64,000 bases of DNA. Origin: Limonium bicolor. Lineage: Eukaryota; Streptophyta; Magnoliopsida; Caryophyllales; Plumbaginaceae. The DNA lies in assembly GCA_023374045.1 (NCBI GenBank), contig CM041776.1, positions 280,425,999-280,489,998 on the forward strand. Reading direction: 5' to 3'. This document shows, one piece after another, positions 51,288 to 61,642 of the stretch. A model generated the notes under the pieces. It did no database searches. It was not told the DNA's origin and was given only the letters and a program-made list of their open reading frames with translations. Both the position numbers and the translations under genes were made by a program. Every line of letters begins with the position of its first letter. The stretch's first letter is position 1.

Positions 51288-53000
51288 CTTTTTGTAACAC
51301 CCCTACCATTAATACAGTGCTTACCGTCCAATTTCCTTACGTATCAGATACACGCAGCGGATATATGCTTACATACAATGGGTGATACAATGCCGTTAGT
51401 CACCCACATGACTAACAAGGCTACTACTTCTACATACAGCATCGGTCTGATGGACCGGAATCCCGAGCGCTACAAGTCTACAATACATTCTCCGTTTACC
51501 AAATACTTCTACAATCTTCATTCAATACAATACTCCAAGTACAATACAGTATAATCTACATACCGAGTTTACTAGGTTCCTTATACAAGTATAATACCTC
51601 TTCCAGTTCATACATACTCACTAAGAGACTACCTACTACCCCTTCCTCACTACTACATTACTTCCTAAATACAAGGGGTGTGCTAGTTAATACACCTCTA
51701 CATTCTGCGACTACTATCCAATGTAGTCACCGGTCTCGTGCCTTGACCACATTCGCTTCGGGTACCTGCACACTAAAAAATGTCCCCCGAAGGGGTCAGC
51801 TTTCGCCGAGCATGATAACCGCATACCCCGCATACTAGTGAGGGTACACCGACCACTTGGTCGAATACATGCGGTTGATTTTATTCAAACATACATGCAT
51901 ACATGCTCTTATACACAATACAACAATACTTACGCAAGGCATACATACATACACTACATTACATACAAGGAATACAATAAACCATCCAATACATACTTAC
52001 CTTCTTCCGAAATACACATACTCATTGCATACACAATATACAATTCTTGTTAGCTTCATTGGTCCACCCGGGTTAATCGGGTGGAGATTACTCTTTTACT
52101 CGTTACTTCATACACATACATACTCATACTCATACTTACTTACGGATCCATACTTACTTACTCTTACTCTTACTCAAGTTAAGTTGTCGGGACCTCCGGC
52201 CCTGGGGACTACACCGTCCCACCTCCGGGATTTACTTGACTCACCAATCCGGGATGCTACCCATTTAAGGGATTTGGGCCGCGGACCAGTTTAAGAGTCA
52301 GGATTTGCAGCCAACCTCTTGTGACTCCGCATCCTCACGCGTGGCCGAAGCTATATCGGACTTGTACTCATTCCAATTTACTCACTTAAGTTAGGAGTTA
52401 GATAGTTAGGAATTAGCACAAGTCAACATCCAAGCCACAATAATACAATACACATATACACATACATACGAGGTACAATACATTACACAAGTACAATACG
52501 AGGTTCGAATACCATTCATCATCATTCATACATTTCATGAATTATACAAACTAGTGCTCAAGACAGTGAATATCAAGCACAACATAAGTCAAGCACAGGT
52601 AAGTGCAATATAGTCCGATTCATGCATTATCTTATTTAAGTGGTCAAATAAGCACACAAATCGGGGTAACCAGATTAGGATACAGGGCATGAGGAAATCA
52701 TACCTTTCACCGTTGTACTTGTATCCCAACGTTCCTCCGGTATTCACAATTCAAATCCTATGATATACATACAACCGAATAATTAATCTAACTATCATTA
52801 ACTTAATTCGGTTACCCTTACGCTTCCTAACTCATACTTACTAGGTCTTCACATTCTTATACTTACATTTTATTTACTTACTTTTAATTACTTAACAATG
52901 GTTTACTTACACATATATGCACGTACGTATAGGTGGGTATACATATACATACATACATATACTAACCATAGTTTTATAGTTTTTTTTTGTAGGTTTTGAC

Positions 53001-53390
53001 CCGACCGAACTTGCGACCGACCTTGCAAGTTCGGTCCGAGTCAGTAGGTTACATCGGGTGAAAATTCCAGGGGCGACCGACCTTGCAAGTCCGGTCCCAA
53101 GGTCGGTCCATTCCAGTAAGTTACTTAACGGAAAAATTTTAGCCCGACCGACCTTGCAAGTCCGGTCGCAAGGTCGGTCCATTCCAGTAGCTTACTCGAC
53201 GGAAATTTTTCTGGCCGACCGAACTTGCATGTCCGGTCGATTCCAGTAGGTTACAGACGGGAGAATTTTTCTGGTCCGACCGAACTTGCAAGTCCGGTCG
53301 CAAGTCCGGTCGATTCCAGAAGCTTTCCCGTCTTTGTAAATCTGGGCTCGACCGAACTTGCAAGTCCGGTCGCAAGTTCGGTCCGGCCCA
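53001..53390. repeat. Palindrome array 1 in 5' LTR
   Basis: Six units as in the 3' LTR, but the fourth (about 53217-53240) lacks the GCAAGTCCGGTC arm, leaving a half unit. Confidence 0.88.
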
Positions 53391-53711
53391 GTATTTGCAT
53401 TTTTACTTCTGTTTTCAGCCCCATACTTTACCCATTGTTTCTCCAATCTTCTTACATGTAATCTCACATGTTTAAACACTACCTAGGCCCTTCAAATTGC
53501 CTTAGTTCATCCACTTTACATTCTTACTAATTCTTACTTGTACCATTTCATTTCCATTCTTTACTTACTTCTCATTCTCATTCTAGCTTGTTTATACTCC
53601 TAAAGACTCTTACTTATGATTACTTATGTCTTAAGCGGCTTATACAACCATCCCCAAACAAAGCCTTAACTTACAGCCCACTTAAAATTCTTCTCGGGTG
53701 AAATTTAGTGT

Positions 53712-53965
53712 TGGTCCGGGACCTTGTCCCTATCCTTAGTCCCGAACCAACCTTGGTCGTGAGTTTCGAATGGTTTTAACGAGTGGTCCGGGTCCTCATA
53801 CTTAACCCAAGTCCCGGACCATGAACTTACACCACTCTCGGCCTATTTTGACATACTGGTCCGGGTCCTCTTACAAGGGGTAAGTCCCGGACCTAAATTT
53901 GACAAACTCTCGGGTGTTTTGAATGGTTGGTCCGGGACTTAATACAAGGCCTAAGTCCCGGACCA
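53712..53965. repeat. Hairpin array 2 in 5' LTR
   Basis: Four GGTCCGGG...CCCGGACC units in the same order and spacing as in the 3' LTR. The first right arm has a C-to-A-like change that weakens its stem. Confidence 0.88.
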
Positions 53966-56263
53966 ACATTGGTCTGCTACGAATTGCGTTTTCTTTCTTG
54001 CTCTGTTTCATTCTCTTCTTCCTCTAATCCATTCCTAATTGTTTCTAATCTTGATATTACATGCTTAACTACTCATTTAATGTCTAACCTACCCAAATCC
54101 ATCACCAAAACTCAATCCTCCCCAACCTACTGATATCTCACCATTTCCACTATTTCATTTCTTTCCTTTCTGTTGCAGTTCTACCGAGTTGCTACTGCTA
54201 CTTCTGATCCATTTTCATTCTCCTTCTACAAATGCTAACAGCTCCTAAGTGACATAGTTTCTAGGTAAAATTTGCCATAGTTTCCCCTATAATCCTACAT
54301 TCTCCTCACACTAATTCATCCAAAATCAAATCGGTTTCAATCTGCATCAGTTTATACCTATGCATTGACAGTTTACATGTATATATGCATCAGTTCACTC
54401 ACGTTCACAGCAGCAGCTCATTCCTTTATGTTTTGACAGATTTCAACTTATCTACACAACTAATGTTATCAATACCATCATGCTCATCTGTTTATACGGT
54501 TACAGTAGGTTTACATTTGTTAAACAGTATACTTATACATACACACACACATTACTCAAGACTGAACAGAGGTAAATCTTTACCTTGTTCTTGCTTCTGT
54601 TTTGTTTTTCTTCCTTTCTTCCTTCTACCGGTTTTGGTATTCAACAATCTAATATCATCACCCATACATACACCCATTCAATACTAAAATTAACCCTAAC
54701 CATTATTTGAGTTCTAATGTAAATTTTAGGGTTTAGAATTTATATTACCTTCCAAGAGTGCAAGTGCTGTTTGGAGTGGTTCAAGAACAATATTTCCAAC
54801 TCCACCACCAAGCCAAAATCGGCTAGAACACAAGAGACCAAACAAGGGTTTAGTCTAGATTTTCGTTTTGCCTTTGAGGCTAGAAAAAGATGGAGTTTTC
54901 GAAATATTTTTACCTTAGAAGAACAAGGAGAAGGAGGGCCTTCTAATGGTGGTGTTGAAGCTCCAAATGGGATATACCCATGAAAACGAAAATCGTTGTT
55001 TTCGAATTTTGGAAAGATGAAAATGTAGCTCTTGGTGAGAGGATTACAATGGTGGTATTTTTATAATTTTTGGAAGAGTTTGGAGAGAGTTACAAGGAAA
55101 GAAGTAAGAGTTTGTGGGTGCTTTCTTCAAGCCTCCATGGAAATTGGCTAGAGGTTGGAGGAGAAGAAAAGAGAGAGTGAGGGGGAGTGAGTACGTGGGT
55201 GTTGTGAGGAAATGAGAGATAGGAGAGAGAATTGTGAGTGTGAGAGTAATATGTTACTTTTTGCCTTTTTAATGTTTTTGTCCTTTGTGAGTAAAAGGAA
55301 GAAATAAGAGAGGTGTGAGTGGGCTGTGCAATCGGACAGCATACAGAACCCACATGGGTTTTAAAAATCTTTTTGCAATATTGGACACACTAGTTTGTGT
55401 TAATTATGTTTCTACCCCACAACTTCCCGTTTTTGACAGTTTTTACTAATCTCTCGTTTTATTGATTTTATTGGTCCTAAAGCTTCACTAATATTCATTA
55501 ATGATTATTTAGTTGACCAAAATTGTTACGAGCCTATTTGACCCGCTTAAAGACACGTTTTCCCGGTTACCTCGAAAAACGTGCTTTAAGGTTCGTTAGT
55601 GCTTTTAATCCGTTTTAAGGATCCGTTTTCTTCGGGATTCGTTCCCTAATAATTATTTATACTTAATTAAGCTCCTAATATACTTATTAGCCTAATTAAT
55701 CACTATTTTTAATTACGGGGTATTTCAGCTTAAAAGACAATTGAGACATAGAAATAAGAGTAAGGAATTTATTTAAGTTTAACTTAGGCTACAAGTTATT
55801 GATGTTAGACTACCTTTAATATTCCTCAGAGTATTGTTGAATATTTGCACAAGTCGACTAGAACTGCTACAACATTACCCAGGTACGATTTCTCGTACTC
55901 AGATACTTTTGCTAACGGACTTTATGGAATGTTTTGGAAAACGCTAACTGAGCTGAAATGAATTTCCAAAGGGAAACTATTTGTGTGACTAACTCAGATT
56001 GATGTGACTAACTGAGCCTTGAACGTATAACTTACATAAGTATTGGTTCTTCCTATCTAGTTGTCTCATTAGATATTAACTGCCGAGGGTTTACACCTCT
56101 GCACTCTGTAGGACTGAGTGTTTTGGTATTGCACTTGTGCAGTTAATAATCTAGTGGGAATATGGGAAAATGTCAATCTTGGTAAACTCTTCTTTTGACT
56201 CTGGATATCGTTCCATCCATGAGCTGAGTCTTTTGTTGTGACGTGCGCGCGTCTTCATCGGTA

Positions 56264-56440
56264 ACAGTGAGGGGTTGTATATCCCCTATCCAAAAAAGAC
56301 ATTGTAAACAGTGAGGGGCTGTATATCCCCTGTCCAAAAAGGACGTGGTAAACAGTGAGGGGGCTGTATATCCCCTGTCCCAAAAGGATGTGGTAAACAG
56401 TGAGAGGCTGTATATCCCTTGTCCTAAAAGGACGTGCTTG
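56264..56440. repeat. ~44-bp tandem repeat, four copies, in the second family A LTR
   Basis: The unit is GTAAACAGTGAGGGGCTGTA followed by TATCCCCTGTCCAAAAAGGACGTG-type sequence with small changes. The matching place in the sister LTR (about 20610-20710) instead has a shorter pair of CAGTTGTC...GGACGAGGTA units, so this locus evolves by repeat expansion. Confidence 0.88.
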
Positions 56441-57080
56441 GCGGTGGGGGCCATCTCTCCCAGTTGGTTTTATTCCACTCTTGAGTTGTTGGTTCTTGGA
56501 TCTCTTCTTTACATTCCTAGTCCTTGTGACTACCTGAGTTCTTCTACTCCTGACTAGAACTGAATCTAACATAAGCAATGGATGTTCACTAACTTATGGT
56601 GTGGTTTCTTTTAACTGACTAATTTTACTTTCCTATTATTTATCTCTATTCTTGACTTGTTATCTTTGACTTGGTGATTTTAAAGTGCCTTGAATCCTCT
56701 GTTTTGTTCTCAAGTGTTTGATTTCTAGTTATTGTTTATTTTAAGAATCAGTTGTTTAAACTCTTGTTTTGGAGAGTTGTACAAGTTCCATTCTAGGGAA
56801 CTGACTCACCCCTCCCGGGGTAGGCTACTTGGTTTCATCTTGCATGTACGAATTGTTATACAGGTGGCCACGAAGAGTATGAGTGATTGGGATGGGAATT
56901 AGGGATTGTGGAGAGCTTTTATATTTTGCTTTTATTACGTTTTCTCGAGTTCAGACCGTAGCAGTTGTGATATTATAAGTTGTAATTGGTGAAGGTTGGT
57001 GCCGGGTGTTTGGAACCCGATGATCTGTAATCGCCTTAGTTTTTATTTCCGCTGCATTTTTGTTAAATAGGGGCGTTACA

Positions 57081-59211
57081 AGCAATATCCTGAAGTGCTC
57101 TTTCGATCATCTACATCTCCACCCCAATCACTTTCAGAATATCCTACAACAGAAATATCATCAGTAGACCCATAGAACAATCCATGGTCGTATGTTCCCT
57201 TCACATATCATAAGATTCTCTTAGTTACTTGCAAATGTGGTGATCGGGGAGTCTCCATGAATCTACTGATCAAGCTAACACTAAAAGTAATATCCGGTCT
57301 CGTGCAAGTAAGATATCTGAGACTACCGACATTATGCTTGTAGTAGGTTGGATCAACATATGCTCCTTCTTCATTCGTTGATAATTTGGTTGCAATGTGA
57401 CATCTAAATTTTTTGCAAGAGATCAGCAACATACTTCTTCTGAGAGATGAAAATGCCATCATTTTCTTGAATCACCTCAATGCCAAGAAAGTATGACATT
57501 AACCCAAGGTCAGACATCTCGAATTCCTTCATTATGGACTTCTTGAAGGATTCAATCATAGTGGGACGATTGCCTGTAATAATCAAGTCATCAACATACA
57601 GACGTATGATTAGTATACCACCAGCCTTATCCACCTTCACATACAGCGCATGCTCGGAAGGGCATCTGGTAAAACCACTCGTGCTAAAGAAAGCCTCTAT
57701 ACGCTTATTCCAAGCTTTGGGTGCTTGTTTTAAGCCATACAAAGCCTTCTTCAACCGGTATACTTTCCATTCACTTCCAGATTTACCGAAGCCAGGAGGC
57801 TGCTTGACAAAGACCTATTCTTCAAGTGGACCATTTAAGAAGGCTGACTTCACATCCATTTGGTGAATCTTCCACCAATTATGAGCAGCCAAGGCAATAA
57901 TCAGCCTAATAGTCTCCATTCGAGCAACGGGAGATAAAACTTCTTGGTAATCAAGACCGGGTCTTTGCTTGAACCTTTTCGCCACCAATCTTGCTTTGTA
58001 TCTTTCCACCTCACCATTAGGCTTCATCTTTGTTTTGAAAACCCACTTCGCATCAATGGCTTGTTATCCTGATGGAAGACCAGTAAGGACCCATGAATCA
58101 TTCTTTTCAATAGTGTCAATTTCCTCATGCATGGCTGTCATCCATTTTGGATCTTGAAGTGCTTCCTTCACTGTCACAGGCTCAAGATCTGCGCAAAGAG
58201 CAAAATGCACAATCTCTTCATCACCAGTATCTTCATCATCAAGGTTTACCTCATAATCTTGAAGATGTACTGGCTGTCGACGATGACGTTGTGGTCTACC
58301 AGCATTTGTCTGAACCTGGTTAGGTGTTGAGTCTCCTCCTTCTAGATTTGACTTTTCTGACTCTTCAGCAAGGGAGATATTATAAATTTTGGGATCTGTG
58401 ATGTCACTTCTATTCCAATCCCAAGACTCATTTTCTATAAAGGTAACATCACGGGTGAATATTACCTTTTTCGTCATTGGATTGAATAGCTTGTATCCTC
58501 CCCGCTCATATCCAATGAAGATGGTTTTCTCGGCTTGATCATCTAGTTTCTTTCTTGTCTCCGCTGGAACATGCACATAGGCAATAGCTCCAAATACCTT
58601 CAGATGTTTTACACTTCGTTTGACTCCGGTCCAAGCTTCTTCAGGGGTAAGACCTGAGACACCTTTGGTCGAAGAGCGGTTCAGTATATAAGCTGAACAA
58701 GATACGGGCTCCGCCCAAAAACAATTTGGCATCCCTTTGGTCTTTAACATGCTCCTCATCATATCCATGATGGTTTCGTTCTTCCGTTCAGCAACACCAT
58801 TATGCTGAGGGGTGTAGGGACATGTCACTTCATGCTTTATCCATTGTTCTTCACAATACTCCTTGAATTCGTTGGAGACATATTCACCACCGCCGTCAGT
58901 GTGCAACACCTTCAGGGAGTAACCACTTTGTCATTCTACATGAGCCTTGAATTTTTTAAAGTATTCAAACACCTTGGATTTCTTCTGCAGCATATAGACC
59001 CATAGTTTCTAAGAAAAATTATCAATAAAGGTCAGAAAGTACCGATTGTTACCATTTGACATGATACTCATTGGACCGCATACATCAGAGTGCACCAACT
59101 GAAGAGGATGGCTGGATCTTTTTCCATCTCCTGAAAACGGTGATCGGTGATGCTTTCTGACAGTGCAAGCTTCACACAACTGCTCAGGATGATTTATCTC
59201 TGGTAAACCCT
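57081..59211 (-). pseudogene. Ty1/copia pol: integrase and reverse transcriptase, broken
   Basis: In minus-strand order: an end of the pre-integrase domain (CEACTVRKHHRSPFSGD) and the integrase start (HSDVCGPMSIMSNG); integrase catalytic residues in HTDGGGEY and TPQHNGVAERKN; then reverse transcriptase with WVFKTKMKPNGEVERYKARL, VARMETIRLIIALAA, MDVKSAFLNG and YVDDLIITG (catalytic YVDD intact), and the start of RNase H (SDWGGDVDDRKSTSGYC). Stops occur at about 58063, 57816 and 57207, with a frameshift near 57415. Gag and protease are absent because the CACTA element begins at 59212. RNase H continues at 37529. The integrase block 58064-58909 is open for 281 codons. Confidence 0.95.
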
Positions 59212-59227
59212 CACTAGTACAGAAATG

Positions 59228-59453
59228 GTCTATCGCAGCGCCCCTACCGCAGCGGTTGTAAAAACAACCGCTGCGCTTGGGTCGTTTAAAAAAAAAACAA
59301 CTCTATCGCAGCGGTTGTTAATAACAACCGCTGCGCTAGGGTCGTTTAAAAAAAAAACAACTCTATTGCAGCGGTTCCTACTAAGAACCGCTGAGATAGG
59401 TCTTTTTTGCAGACCTATCTCAGCGGTTCTTAGTAGGAACCGCTGCGATAGAG
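59228..59453. repeat. CACTA subterminal repeats and foldback
   Basis: GCAGCGGTT and its complement AACCGCTGC occur about ten times. The perfect 13-bp-armed palindrome at 59308-59334 has a 1-base loop. At 59361-59402 and 59412-59453 two 42-base arms pair at 41 of 42 positions around a 9-base loop, and each arm is itself nearly palindromic. CACTA subterminal repeats are known binding sites for the element's own proteins. Confidence 0.9.
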
Positions 59454-59454
59454 C

Positions 59455-59695
59455 TCTTTTATTTCCCCCAAATCGCTCCAGTTCATCTTCTCCTCTCATT
59501 CTCTTCTCTGTAATCGCGAGAACGAAGACGAAGAAGACGACGGCGATTCTCACGACGCCTGCGACTCCGCCACCACCGCCACCTTCTCCTTCCGCGCGCG
59601 CCACCGCCACCGCCGTCGCCGTCGCCGTTGCCCTCGCCGTCCCAAGTCCAGGTCGTAGGCGTCGTACGTGGGTGCTGCGCGAACCCTAGGTTCGA
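59455..59695 (+). other. GC-rich, CCG/GTC-repeat block, possible transcript leader or first exon
   Basis: A CT-rich run (TCTTCTCCTCTCATTCTCTT) precedes a sharply GC-rich segment with repeated GCCACCGCC and GCCGTCGCC words, in an otherwise AT-rich element. The 154-codon plus frame that starts inside the subterminal repeats is low-complexity and probably not a protein. It could be the promoter-proximal exon of the element's transcript or captured host DNA. Confidence 0.45.
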
Positions 59696-60241
59696 ATCCG
59701 ATTTCTAACTTCGAAATTATGTTAATTATTGTCTTGTTGATTGAATAACTTGTTGTAATATAGTTATTGATTGTTAGTTTAGTTGTGTGTGCATAATTTG
59801 AATATAGATAGATTATTGAACAAGTAAATAGTTGTGCATATAAGGTGTTCGATAAAATGCCTGAGTTGATATTTTTGTTGTTTGTGCCCTCTGCATACAA
59901 CCCAAAGTTGTAAAAAACGGTACGGGAAAATTGCGTCACAATTACAATGATGCTAGTGATAATGCATCCTTGTTTCTTCAGTAAATATTACTAGAGATTA
60001 TTTTTGGAAAAAGCTACTAATGTTCGATAAGTAAGTTATGTATCAATATTTCTTCCGCTGGACTTGACCTGAAACATAATCAAACATGATATCAAGTTGG
60101 TCATTTAGGAGTCGCGTTGAAATGATCAGCCTGAAGACAACCGAGTACAAACATGTTTTGATCCTAAGATAATTATCTTATGTAGGTGACAAAGCTACTT
60201 TAATTAATTAGTTGCTTGGATTCTTTTCTTTGATTGTGAAA

Positions 60242-60286
<45 letters not shown>

Positions 60287-60695
60287 GTGTGTAGAAAAGG
60301 CCAAATCCAGCTATTTGATGGAGAGTCACAGCTTCTCACGTCCTCCATGTCTAACATTTACAAAAATGAAATAAACAAGTACACTCGATAAAAAAATATA
60401 GTTTGTTCCTGGCAATGTTTGTTAAAATAGGGAACTTTATTAAAAAGATATTTTTTATTAGTTTAATTTATAAGTTACTAATAAATCATCTTAATTAATT
60501 TTTAAAAAAATATACTTTTTATTAGTTAAGTTCATAGCTATAAGTTATCTTAATTAATTTTTATGGAATTTGCAGTGACTATATTTTTACAGTCACCAAT
60601 TCAGTCACACTCTCTAATCTCATTAAATTAATAATGTATTTTATACGACCATAATGGAGACAAAAACGATGATACATTTTTTCCTCATATACGTG
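59696..60695. other. CACTA leader/intron-like AT-rich DNA with (TA)n microsatellite
   Basis: No gene is seen. A TA dinucleotide run occupies about 60246-60284. Confidence 0.6.
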
Positions 60696-61050
60696 CTTAA
60701 TATGATAATGCTTATAGTAATGGATTTCTTGCCCCCCCTAATATTATTACCTTGCTTCACCGCTGTCTACAGTAATTGGGGTGGTCTCTGTGTCTCTTTC
60801 TTCCTCATTGCTTCTGTTGTGCAGCATGAGCTGAAAGGTAATAATATCATCTATCTTTTTTCTCTTTTTTATTTTCTTAATATGATAATGCTTATAATAA
60901 TGGATTTCTTGCCCCCCCTAATATTATTTCCTTGCTTCCCTGATGTCTGCAGTAATTGGGGTGGTCTGTACTTCTTCTTCCTTATTTATTCTGCTGTGAA
61001 GTAAGAGTGAAAAGGTAACATCTTCATCTATGTTTTCTCTTTGTTTGTTT
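60696..61050 (+). repeat. 180-bp tandem duplication carrying an exon-like segment
   Basis: Copies start at 60696 and 60876 with CTTAATATGATAATGCTTAT. Each contains GTCT(A/G)CAG|TAATTGGGGTGG and ends GAAA(A)G|GTAA, so an AG-to-GT bounded segment of roughly 70 bp is present twice. The hydrophobic 116-codon frame across both is a by-product. It may be duplicated leader exons of the transposase transcript. Confidence 0.75.
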
Positions 61051-61282
61051 AATTAATTATTGCGAAAAGTGGTTGTGGTTAATATTGAGTGATTGCGAAT
61101 GGTTGCTGCCAATTGTGGAATTTATTTGTCGTGGTAAATAAGATGTTGGTGAATGCTTAATGATAAGCATGGGATTAACACGATTACGCAAAGGTCATGC
61201 CGAATTTTTTCTAGAATCGTAATAGTCTTATTAATTAATTTTATTTGTTATTTGTGTATAACAATCTTTACTTTTCTTTGTC

Positions 61283-61377
61283 AGGTCTTCTGAATCTGCT
61301 ATTGGATTTGTACCAGTACTTTCCCAGCCCATCACCAAAGCAGTGTCCTAGCTTCCCCCTCTGTACAACCTTAAAAC
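61283..61377 (+). other. Candidate short exon upstream of the CACTA transposase
   Basis: The segment is bounded by TTTCTTTGTCAG and ACAA|GTAAGT, both good plant splice sites, and has a higher GC content than its flanks. It may be a leader exon spliced to the acceptor TTTTCACATATAG at 61641. No coding homology is recognised. Confidence 0.35.
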
Positions 61378-61642
61378 AAGTAAGTAATTAAACTTTATTT
61401 TTTGTTTTAATAATGCAATGATTTGTTGAAGTTAAATTAAATGTGTTAGAATTGTTAGAATAAGGCTAGATTAGTTACGTTGTGAAGTTAGAGTACTTAG
61501 GCTACGTTAGTTAGGTTGTAACCATAGAGTAGTGCTGAGTTTGGTTGCAACCGTACATCCAGTAGAAACATGCTCCATATATAAATGCAGACGAAACTGA
61601 AAGACAAATCAATCTAAACATTTTTTTGTTTTCACATATAGA

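Larger units (their letters stand above)
45765..51292 (-). other. Interior of nested element, without recognisable gag-pol
   Basis: The longest minus-strand frame here is 93 codons (50277-50558) and shows no retroviral motif. No YxDD, HHCC or CCHC-like motif was noticed. A second polypurine-like site (CTTTTAAGGGGGGTAGAG on the minus strand, near 46983-47000) resembles the true tract at 45765-45780. A ~130-bp block at about 47750-47880 matches part of the family A LTR. This may be ancient coding DNA too decayed to read, or replaced sequence. Confidence 0.6.
41316..55727 (-). mobile_element. LARD-like gypsy-type LTR retrotransposon, 14.4 kb, nested
   Basis: Two direct LTRs of about 4.44 kb (41316-45764 and 51293-55727) flank a 5.5-kb interior, with GCTTA duplicated on both sides (41311-41315, 55728-55732). 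A primer-binding site for initiator tRNA-Met and a polypurine tract fix transcription on the minus strand. No recognisable gag, protease, reverse transcriptase, RNase H or integrase was found in the interior on either strand. Long LTRs plus a non-coding interior match the LARD type (large retrotransposon derivatives), which move with proteins supplied by others. LTRs differ by scattered single bases and small indels, indicating a fairly recent insertion. Confidence 0.88.
51293..55727 (-). repeat. 5' LTR of the nested element (4435 bp)
   Basis: Direct copy of 41316-45764, next to the primer-binding site on its interior side. One palindrome unit near 53222 has lost 12 bp relative to the sister LTR, consistent with slippage after or during insertion. 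Confidence 0.9.
37530..57080 (+). mobile_element. Solo LTR (family A) in inverse orientation, split by a nested element
   Basis: It starts TGAAATACCCC and ends GGGGCGTTACA, with perfect AGCAA duplications (37525-37529, 57081-57085) inside the copia RNase H reading frame. Removing 41316-55727 and one GCTTA leaves about 5.13 kb, nearly the 5.16 kb of the copy at 19983-25138, of which it is the reverse complement. It has no interior or primer site, so it is a solo LTR. Its tandem-repeat segment near 56.3 kb differs from the sister copy. Confidence 0.9.

Noticed and set aside
19983..57080. A single giant foldback transposon with 5-kb inverted arms
   Set aside because: Each arm has its own distinct 5-bp duplication (TTAAA/TTAGA and AGCAA), and one lies inside a copia gene, so they are two independent insertions.
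59225..59689. 154-codon frame across the CACTA end
   Set aside because: It begins within subterminal repeats and ends in GCC/GTC-rich low-complexity sequence. The opposite strand is equally open.
60246..60284. (TA)n run as a regulatory element or origin
   Set aside because: An ordinary plant microsatellite; nothing around it supports more.
60654..61004. 116-codon hydrophobic frame as a membrane protein
   Set aside because: It spans a 180-bp tandem duplication with splice-like boundaries. The repeated hydrophobic segments are copies of the same DNA.
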